A stretch of 5,081 bases of DNA, from positions 1-5,081 of the forward strand of contig CAYVQU010000281.1 in NCBI GenBank assembly GCA_964453155.1, in the 5' to 3' direction. Below the pieces are notes generated by a model. That model searched no databases, was not told the origin of the DNA, and was given only the letters and a program-made list of their open reading frames with translations. This stretch comes from CAYVQU01 sp964453155 (GTDB lineage: Bacteria; Chloroflexota; Anaerolineae; Anaerolineales; UBA11858). Shown here one piece after another: positions 1-5,081 of this stretch (the first letter of the stretch is position 1; every line of letters starts with the position of its first letter). Made by a program: the position numbers and the translations under genes.

Positions 1-68
1 AAACTTTTGCTGTTTTGAGGAGGGTCTAGCACCCTTTTTGCAGTAGAGTCACGATAGGATTATGTGCT
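1..68 (+). other. Decayed 5' part of the sugar transferase gene
   Basis: Family members begin with a Lys/Arg-rich start and a hydrophobic re-entrant helix that leads straight into the ALAI-type segment seen at 66-80. Here that lead-in cannot be read in one frame: stops occur at 16-18 and 55-57 (frame 1), 44-46 (frame 2) and 27-29 (frame 3). Pieces still look related. Frame 1 over 19-45 reads GGSSTLFAV, and frame 3 from 48 reads VTIGLCALAILIEE, so a frame change near 46-48 plus a stop at 16-18 would explain the pattern. It may be true gene decay, or poor sequence if the contig begins here. The reading as a remnant is inference from family resemblance only. Confidence 0.45.
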
Positions 69-581
69 TTGGCAATTTTGATAGAAGAGCCTGGGGGAAC
101 CGTTTTATTCAACCAGGAACGAACTGGTAAAGGGGGGCGTCGTTTTAAGATGTATAAATTTCGTACCATGGTAATGGATGCGGAAGAACAGAAAAAAAAC
201 CTGATGCATCTCAACGAACTTCAGTGGCCTGATTTTAAAATTTCGAATGATCCCCGTACTACAAGAATTGGTCAGATTCTGCGCAAAACCAGTTTAGATG
301 AAATTCCCCAAGTGCTCAATGTACTGCGCGGGGAAATGAGCCTGGTTGGGCCGCGGCCAACCTCATTTAGCTCGGAAACCTATGATCTATGGCACACGGA
401 ACGGTTAGATGTCATTCCTGGGATTACGGGACTATGGCAGTTATTGGGCCGGGGTGAATCCGAATTCCATGAACGGTTGCGAATGGACATTGTCTATATC
501 GAGCGGCGGAGCATGCGGTTAGATATCCATATTCTGTTTCGTACCATCTTTGCAGTTTTAATCCAACGCGGGGCGAAGTAA
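69..581 (+). CDS. Phosphoglycosyl transferase (bacterial sugar transferase), N-terminally truncated
   Basis: Monotopic phosphoglycosyl transferase of the PglC/WcaJ/WbaP family (bacterial sugar transferase domain). Such enzymes move a sugar-1-phosphate from a UDP-sugar to undecaprenyl phosphate at the inner membrane face, the first step of repeat-unit assembly. Of 170 readable residues, the landmarks are KMYKFRTM (27-34), KTSLDEIPQ (73-81) with the catalytic Asp-Glu pair at 77-78, VGPRP (93-97), PGITGLWQ (117-124) and MDIVYIE (139-145), followed by the usual amphipathic C-terminus. The catalytic half is therefore complete. The N-terminal re-entrant membrane helix is missing: the only available start is TTG at 69, with a weak AGG at 56-58, and all frames upstream contain stops. 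The protein may be non-functional, or the 5' end may be a sequencing artefact. The sugar specificity cannot be told. Family assignment is firm; integrity is doubtful. Confidence 0.88.
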   Translation: MAILIEEPGGTVLFNQERTGKGGRRFKMYKFRTMVMDAEEQKKNLMHLNELQWPDFKISNDPRTTRIGQILRKTSLDEIPQVLNVLRGEMSLVGPRPTSFSSETYDLWHTERLDVIPGITGLWQLLGRGESEFHERLRMDIVYIERRSMRLDIHILFRTIFAVLIQRGAK

Positions 582-852
582 GCTGGACAATTGGTTCTCC
601 CTCAAAAAAAATTCGCAAAATTAATTTAATCACGCTACCCAGACTTGAATCTATGCCCTGTTTCTGTTGATTTCGGTGCAGACAGCCATAACCCGATTCC
701 CAATAAATTTGAAAATCTTAATTGATTGCCAAACTCTGACGAATTTGTAACACCGGTTTAGACAGGCTACCAATCGGGTCAAAGGTTGATTTTTAGGAAG
801 AAAGAACTATTTAAATCCTAGTTTTTTCTCATGATCCCCCCCAGAAGGTCTA

Positions 853-881
853 TAGCAAGTTAAAGTTTAATTGTGTAAAAT
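853..881 (+). promoter_or_regulatory. Weak candidate sigma-70-type promoter for the Wzz-GGDEF gene
   Basis: A -10-like TAAAAT (876-881, five of six consensus bases) lies 17 bases after a poor -35-like TAGCAA (853-858, three of six). It would start transcription about 60 bases before the ATG at 949. In such AT-rich DNA this match could be chance, and TTGATT/TATTTA at 786-813 is an equally possible alternative. Confidence 0.22.
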
Positions 882-936
882 AAACATCAAATATTAAGAC
901 CGTTATTATCTTGAATGATTGCAAAACATCGTAGTC

Positions 937-942
937 AGGAGG
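937..942 (+). promoter_or_regulatory. Strong ribosome binding site that fixes the Wzz-GGDEF start
   Basis: A perfect AGGAGG lies six bases before ATG 949. It decides the start: the longer in-frame option, TTG at 919, would place this site inside the coding region, has no Shine-Dalgarno sequence of its own, and adds ten residues not needed by the Wzz fold. Confidence 0.9.
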
Positions 943-948
943 TATCCC

Positions 949-2070
949 ATGGAATTTAGATTGTATATTCAGATGTTATTGCGAAGTTGGTGGATTGTGG
1001 TACTCACCGCGCTCTCAGCAACCATTATTGCTCTCGGCTTGGTTTATTTTACAACCCCCATTTATCGCGCTTCCGCCCAGCTTGTGGTTAGTCCAAATTT
1101 GGAAGCTTATGATGATGAAGATGATGCAAAAATCGTTAGTAGTCTGGTCGCCCTCGATAAACGTTCAATTGTGGGGACCTATGCTGAAGTGTTGAATAGT
1201 GGGCGGATATATAAGGACACCGTGGCCGCGATGGGTATCTCTCCAGATATTCTCGGTAGCTATAGTCATGTAACAGTCGTGTTGCCAGACGCAAACATCC
1301 TTGAACTTGCTGTCGAAGGCCCTGACCCCGAATTAGTTACTCTGTTAGCGAATAGCATTTCCCAAAATGCAATTGATTACGTCAGTGAGTTGTACTCCGT
1401 CTATGATATCAACTTCCTGGATACGGCCAGTCAACCCTCCATTCCAATTCGACCTCAACCGGTACGCGATGTCGGATTAGCCTTTGTTTTAGGGATTTTG
1501 TTGGGTGCTCTTTTAGCCATTATTCGGGAGCAACTGCGCACGCCGCTGGAAGCCTTCTTAGAGCGAACCCAAACAGACAGCATGTCGGGTGCGCTCAACC
1601 GTAGAGCGTTTGAAGATCGCGTTGGAGATGTCACCGGTCGAGCTGCTGATGCGTCCTTGTCAATGGGGTTGGTGCGGTTGGATGGGTTACTGGGGTATTT
1701 GCAAGTGTTGCCTCAACCCTTGGCTCAACAGGTTTTGCGGAAAATCACCCAAATCATGCGTAAGGAATTGCGGGGTAACGATGTAATTGGTCGGTGGGAT
1801 GATCACACCTTCGCGATTTTATTACCCGAAACCCCAGGTAATGCCGCGGTCGCAACCTTCGGTCGCGTTCAATTGGCTTTATCTAAACCTTTACGCTATA
1901 GCCCGGATGGCGAAACGATGACTCTCAGCCCTAAAGTGGGTATCTGTGAGCGGCTGCATGGTGATGGCAGCACAACAATCATCGAACGGGCTAGCTCAGC
2001 TTTAACCGAAGCCGAAAGAGAAGATTCTGGTCTGATGCTCTTCAAGACCCGGGCATTGGTAGGCTACTAA
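949..2070 (+). CDS. Wzz-like polysaccharide co-polymerase fused to a degenerate GGDEF domain
   Basis: A 373-residue inner-membrane protein. Residues 1-36 are a Wzz-type N-terminus with membrane helix 1 (about 14-36), followed by the family-typical PIYRASAQLVVSP. Residues 37-174 form a short extracytoplasmic domain with an acidic patch (EAYDDEDDA, 52-60), then the proline-rich stretch before membrane helix 2 (about 175-192). Such co-polymerases set chain length with a Wzy polymerase. Residues 208-370 form a cytoplasmic GGDEF-like domain: TDSMSGALNRRAF (209-221) matches the DxLTGLxNRRxF start, and ASSALTEAER (348-357) matches the ADxALYxAK end. The signature is RWDDHTF (282-288) instead of RYGGDEF, so cyclase activity is unlikely. 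The RxxD inhibitory site, RGND (275-278), is kept at canonical spacing. No BY-kinase is attached, unlike many co-polymerases. I infer a c-di-GMP receptor controlling polymerisation. It is followed by a terminator, and the polymerase and flippase genes lie next to it. Domain calls are firm; ligand binding is a prediction. Confidence 0.9.
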   Translation: MEFRLYIQMLLRSWWIVVLTALSATIIALGLVYFTTPIYRASAQLVVSPNLEAYDDEDDAKIVSSLVALDKRSIVGTYAEVLNSGRIYKDTVAAMGISPDILGSYSHVTVVLPDANILELAVEGPDPELVTLLANSISQNAIDYVSELYSVYDINFLDTASQPSIPIRPQPVRDVGLAFVLGILLGALLAIIREQLRTPLEAFLERTQTDSMSGALNRRAFEDRVGDVTGRAADASLSMGLVRLDGLLGYLQVLPQPLAQQVLRKITQIMRKELRGNDVIGRWDDHTFAILLPETPGNAAVATFGRVQLALSKPLRYSPDGETMTLSPKVGICERLHGDGSTTIIERASSALTEAEREDSGLMLFKTRALVGY

Positions 2071-2098
2071 GTTCATATTCTGTTTGGCAATTCGGTAT

Positions 2099-2137
2099 TG
2101 GACTGACGCATTTAAATTGTGTCAGTCCAGCCTTTTT
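2099..2137 (+). terminator. Rho-independent terminator after the Wzz-GGDEF gene
   Basis: The arms TGGACTGAC (2099-2107) and GTCAGTCCA (2121-2129) pair perfectly over nine base pairs. The stem can extend inward by G-U, C-G and A-T pairs (2108-2110 with 2118-2120), leaving a seven-base loop. After GCC comes a T5 run (2133-2137). It lies 28 bases past the stop codon and 57 bases before the next ATG, so it should end or reduce transcription into the polymerase gene. Confidence 0.85.
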
Positions 2138-2193
2138 ATCTAAAATCGATTTTAAAGCTTGAGTTGATCTATCATTGGTGAAAGGCCCTTGTA

Positions 2194-3696
2194 ATGACAA
2201 CACAATCCGTAAATAACAACCGGTCATATAGTGTTCAAATTTTATATGGCATTTTAGGGATTTTGGTGGGGGTAGTCTCTGGCATGCTGGTCTTTGAAGT
2301 CCCCGATGTGTTGAAATTGTTTGTCCTGGTCGTGGGCATTTTTGCATTTGCCGTCTCAGTGGCCCGAGTGGACTGGGGATTATTGGTATTGTCCATAATG
2401 ATCTATACCAATTTTTCAGAGGTTGCCATTCGATTTCATGGGGCTCCCTCGGTGGCGAAATCATTCGTAGTTCTCCTGCTGGCTGCGGTCTTGTTGCGCT
2501 GGATGACCTATGGGGAGAAAATAGAAGGCTGGCAGCGGCCTGCAATTTTGCTGACCGCATATGGGATCGTAAATTTTGCTTCAGTCTTGTACGCCGCCGA
2601 TCCTGGGCGAACCATGGATGCCTCCTTTGATTTCTTTAAAAATATTCTGATCGTAATCGTGGTCGTCATTCTATTACAAGGCCGCATTCTGCTGCGGCAA
2701 GTTATCTGGGCGATGTTAGGATCAGGGATTTTTCTGGGCACACTGACCATTTTCCAGTATGTAACCAAAACATTCAATAACAATTACTTGGGGTTTGCCC
2801 AACAAAATGTAGATGTGCTGGTTGGGGCTACCGTTGCCGACCGCGTCGGTGGGCCATTAGGGGACCCCAATTATTATGCCCTCATCATGATGGTGTTGAT
2901 CCCCCTGGCAATCGATCGAATTTGGAATGAACACAACCAGGTGATGCGCGGTTTTGCCGTTTGGGCCTTAGTCGCAACTTCACTATCAGTGGTCTTTACA
3001 TTTTCTCGAAGTGGGTTTGTGGCGTTGGTCGCAGTAGTAGGGCTGATGCTCCTTTATCGGACGCCCACCTTAAAGAATTTGATCATCATGCTCTTGGCCT
3101 TTGTCTTGATCTTCCAGTTTATCCCGCCCAAATATGTCGAACGGATTGGATCATTGGCCGCATTCTTGCCGGGTTCATCCCGCGGTATAACCGATGATGA
3201 AGCCCTTCGCGGCCGGACCAGCGAATTATTTGTGGGTTGGAATATGTTCCGTGATCATCCTTTTGTAGGGGTTGGTTATGATAACTATCCAATCTACTAT
3301 CAAGAATATTCTCGGCAGGTTGGCATGGATCCCCGGGCCACCCAACGCTCAGCCCATAATTTATATGTTGAGATTTTGGCCGAAACAGGAATTTTGGGGC
3401 TTACCGCGTTTACGCTAATTATCTGGCTTACCTTGCGTGATTTGCTGCGGGCCATCGAGCAATTACAAGAAGCCGAATTGCAAGGGGTTGCTGGGATGAT
3501 CGCGGCGATCGGGGTGGCGTTACTTGGCTATTTGTTGGCTTCGATCTTTATTCATGATGCTTATCAGCGCTATTTTATGCTGATCATCGGGATTGCAATG
3601 GCTGCTCCGAGCATTGCGAAAAATGAACTGCGTTTCAAAAAGCGGTTAGAACAACTACGGGCCCAAGGGATGCTGGATGCCAAACCCGAACGATGA
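2194..3696 (+). CDS. O-antigen ligase/polymerase family protein (probable Wzy)
   Basis: A 500-residue polytopic membrane protein of the Wzy_C (O-antigen ligase/polymerase) family, with about 12-14 hydrophobic segments between residues 16 and 472. Family marks are RVGGPLGDPNYY (217-228), TFSRSG (269-274), GRTSELFVGWNMFRDHPFVG (340-359) and AHNLYVEILAETG (387-399). The last two lie in or beside the large external loop (about 311-400), where conserved Arg and His residues such as R341 and H388 are expected to act. The charged tail (476-500) should be cytoplasmic. The family covers both ligases, which attach polymer to lipid A, and Wzy polymerases, which join repeat units on undecaprenyl diphosphate. 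Neighbouring Wzz- and Wzx-like genes favour a polymerase, but sequence alone cannot separate them. The start ATG has a modest GAAAGG site (2180-2185) eight bases upstream. The preceding terminator implies its own promoter or readthrough; TATCAT at 2170-2175 is a possible -10 without a good -35. The 3' end overlaps the flippase gene. Confidence 0.9.
   Translation: MTTQSVNNNRSYSVQILYGILGILVGVVSGMLVFEVPDVLKLFVLVVGIFAFAVSVARVDWGLLVLSIMIYTNFSEVAIRFHGAPSVAKSFVVLLLAAVLLRWMTYGEKIEGWQRPAILLTAYGIVNFASVLYAADPGRTMDASFDFFKNILIVIVVVILLQGRILLRQVIWAMLGSGIFLGTLTIFQYVTKTFNNNYLGFAQQNVDVLVGATVADRVGGPLGDPNYYALIMMVLIPLAIDRIWNEHNQVMRGFAVWALVATSLSVVFTFSRSGFVALVAVVGLMLLYRTPTLKNLIIMLLAFVLIFQFIPPKYVERIGSLAAFLPGSSRGITDDEALRGRTSELFVGWNMFRDHPFVGVGYDNYPIYYQEYSRQVGMDPRATQRSAHNLYVEILAETGILGLTAFTLIIWLTLRDLLRAIEQLQEAELQGVAGMIAAIGVALLGYLLASIFIHDAYQRYFMLIIGIAMAAPSIAKNELRFKKRLEQLRAQGMLDAKPER
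3665..3670 (+). promoter_or_regulatory. Ribosome binding site for the flippase, inside the polymerase gene
   Basis: AAGGGA lies six bases before ATG 3677, within the last codons of the upstream gene. It supports 3677 as the start and suggests that flippase translation is coupled to that of the polymerase/ligase. Confidence 0.7.
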
Positions 3697-5081
3697 AAAA
3701 AGTACTGTAACCCAGAAAGCCATTCAGGGGACGTTTTGGTCTTACCTTTCATATACTTCCGGTAAATTACTTTCCTTCGTTACGACCATCATATTGGCCC
3801 GTCTGCTCATCCCCGAAGATTTCGGGCTGTTGGGCTATTGCATGGTCGCGATTCAATACCTGGAAGTGGTTAATACCTTGGGGATGGGGACCGCCCTGAT
3901 TTCACGCCGGGATAAGGTCGCGGCCGCGGCGAATGCGGGGTTTGTGATCAGTTTCGTATTAGGAATTGGCCTCTATGGCCTAGCCTGGATTTCTGCCCCC
4001 GCGATTGCGACCTATTTCAAAGAACCGGCCGTAACCGAATTGCTGCGGTTGCTGGCCCTGGTCTTACCCATCAGCGGATTAGGGGCCATTCCCGGGGCCT
4101 TCATTGAACGCAATTTAGCGTTCCGCATTAAATTTGTTCCCGATGTCAGCCGGAGTCTAACCAAAGGCTTACTTTCCATCATTTTGGCCTGGCAGGGCTT
4201 TGGCGTTTGGAGTTTGGTATGGGGGCAAGTTATTGGGGCAATCGTGGCGACGATCCTCAATTGGGTTATGGCCCGCTGGCGTCCGGAACGGATTTATGAC
4301 CGCCGGGTGACCACTGAAATGCTCCAATTTGGCGGGCATATTATTGCCATTGGGTTTATCGGGGCTTTGTTGAATAATGTCGATTATTTGATCGTCGGGC
4401 GGATTTTGGGCGCCGCCGCGCTAGGATATTACACTCTGGCCTACCGGATGCCCGAATTGATCATTCGTAGTATTAATCTGGTTGTTGGGCGGGTGGCGCA
4501 TCCCGTTTTGTCGAAACTGCAATGGGATGATGCCGGGTTACGTTCAGTCTATGGCAATTATTTGCGTTATACAGCCCTGGTCATTTTTCCAGCTGGGGTG
4601 GGGTTAGCCTTGTTGGCCGCGCCCATCATTGAGTTGTTTTATACCGCCGAATGGACCCCTGCAATACCCGTCATGCGGTGGATCGCGCTCTCGATTACAG
4701 TGGCTTCTATGGGACATATTCCCGGCGTGTTGTACAAAGCCATTAATCGTCCAGATATCCTAAATAAACTGGCTGTAATTAAATTGCCACTGACCATTGT
4801 AACCTTGTGGTACAGTACCCGTTGGGGTATCGAAGGCGTGGCTTTCGGCCATCTGATCCTGGCATTCATCAAAGTGATTTTAGATACCGTTGTCGCCGGC
4901 CGGATGATTAGCTTTAATTTGCTTGCTGTTCTCAAAGCGCTGCAGCCGGCTTTATTGGGAACAGCTGGCATGAGTGGCGTGATTCTGCTGCTTCTGGTGA
5001 CGACGCAGTGGAAAGCAATTTATACCCTTGGCGGGGGGATTTTAATCGGATTTTTTGTGTATTGTGGGTTATTATTACTAA
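3677..5081 (+). CDS. Wzx-type polysaccharide flippase (MOP superfamily), 3' end outside window
   Basis: An open frame of 468 residues reaches the window edge without a stop. It resembles lipopolysaccharide/exopolysaccharide flippases of the WzxC type (MOP superfamily, COG2244-like), which move undecaprenyl-diphosphate-linked repeat units across the inner membrane. Evidence is the typical start, a short polar N-terminus, then KAIQGTFWSYLSYTSGKLL (14-32) and the ARLLIPEDFGLLGY segment (40-53). Further on are IPGAFIERNLAFR (139-151), the mid-protein NNVDYLIVGRILGAAALGYY (233-252) with YRMPE (256-260), and many hydrophobic helices throughout. Family proteins are usually about 480-500 residues, so only a short C-terminal piece is missing. 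ATG 3677 is chosen because the frame is closed by TAG at 3647-3649 and AAGGGA precedes it. The gene overlaps the polymerase/ligase by 20 bases in another frame, so the two are co-transcribed. The repeat-unit structure it carries cannot be predicted. Confidence 0.9.
   Translation, partial: MPNPNDEKSTVTQKAIQGTFWSYLSYTSGKLLSFVTTIILARLLIPEDFGLLGYCMVAIQYLEVVNTLGMGTALISRRDKVAAAANAGFVISFVLGIGLYGLAWISAPAIATYFKEPAVTELLRLLALVLPISGLGAIPGAFIERNLAFRIKFVPDVSRSLTKGLLSIILAWQGFGVWSLVWGQVIGAIVATILNWVMARWRPERIYDRRVTTEMLQFGGHIIAIGFIGALLNNVDYLIVGRILGAAALGYYTLAYRMPELIIRSINLVVGRVAHPVLSKLQWDDAGLRSVYGNYLRYTALVIFPAGVGLALLAAPIIELFYTAEWTPAIPVMRWIALSITVASMGHIPGVLYKAINRPDILNKLAVIKLPLTIVTLWYSTRWGIEGVAFGHLILAFIKVILDTVVAGRMISFNLLAVLKALQPALLGTAGMSGVILLLLVTTQWKAIYTLGGGILIGFFVYCGLLLL

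Larger units (their letters stand above)
582..948. other. AT-rich intergenic region without a recognisable gene
   Basis: This 367-base gap holds no plausible coding frame and no clear terminator after the sugar transferase. Visible items are an A8 run (604-611), a C7 run (836-842), and a perfect 8-base inverted repeat ACCCGATT (691-698) / AATCGGGT (772-779) whose arms lie 73 bases apart, too far for a simple hairpin. A weak promoter-like pair TTGATT (786-791) and TATTTA (808-813) with a 16-base spacer is present, besides the candidate listed separately. The region most likely holds the promoter of the Wzz-GGDEF gene. Confidence 0.6.

Noticed and set aside
604..611. A8 run as part of a terminator after the sugar transferase
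   Set aside because: No stable hairpin adjoins it, and on the + strand it is A-rich rather than T-rich.
919..948. Upstream in-frame TTG start for the Wzz-GGDEF protein
   Set aside because: ATG 949 has a perfect AGGAGG six bases upstream, whereas TTG 919 has none and would read through that site.
1576..2060. Active diguanylate cyclase
   Set aside because: The GGDEF signature is DDHTF and the positions for metal and guanine binding are R, L and Q, so synthesis of c-di-GMP is not expected.
2042..2560. Antisense open frame of 172 codons
   Set aside because: It lies across the terminator and opposite the start of a well-supported membrane protein gene, and its translation is low in hydrophobic order and resembles no family I know. 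It is a shadow frame.
3693..3710. ATG overlapping the polymerase stop codon as the flippase start
   Set aside because: This ATG reads only five codons before TAA. The flippase frame instead begins at ATG 3677.
4012..4971. Antisense open frames (4012-4260 and 4639-4971)
   Set aside because: Both lie opposite the flippase, whose frame is continuous and family-like. The antisense translations are basic, low-information shadows.

Overview
The window carries a block of surface-polysaccharide (capsule/exopolysaccharide) assembly genes, all on the + strand: a phosphoglycosyl transferase (initiating sugar transferase, 5' part damaged), a Wzz-like polysaccharide co-polymerase fused to a GGDEF-like domain, a Wzy/O-antigen-ligase family membrane protein, and a Wzx-type flippase that runs off the 3' edge. 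Together these are the membrane parts of a Wzx/Wzy-dependent pathway: load the first sugar on the lipid carrier, flip the repeat unit, polymerise it and set chain length. No ordinary glycosyltransferases, export channel, BY-kinase, tRNA, rRNA, CRISPR array or transposase is visible.

Base composition is intermediate, with many TTG, GGG, ATT and GCC codons. The gene style and protein sequences resemble Chloroflexota (filamentous or soil lineages), but this is an impression without database support and the taxon is uncertain.

Layout: 1-68 looks like decayed coding sequence for the missing membrane helix of the sugar transferase; 69-581 encodes its intact catalytic part; 582-948 is an AT-rich gap with only weak promoter-like signals; 949-2070 is the Wzz-GGDEF fusion, started by a strong AGGAGG site; 2099-2137 is a convincing intrinsic terminator; 2194-3696 is the polymerase/ligase; 3677 to the window end is the flippase, overlapping the previous gene by 20 bases.

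The most interesting item is the Wzz-GGDEF fusion. Its GGDEF motif is replaced by DDHTF, and the substrate- and metal-binding positions are also lost, while the RxxD inhibitory site that binds cyclic di-GMP in other GGDEF proteins is kept at exactly the right spacing. This suggests a dead cyclase kept as a c-di-GMP sensor and attached directly to the chain-length regulator, in the place where other co-polymerases carry a tyrosine kinase.
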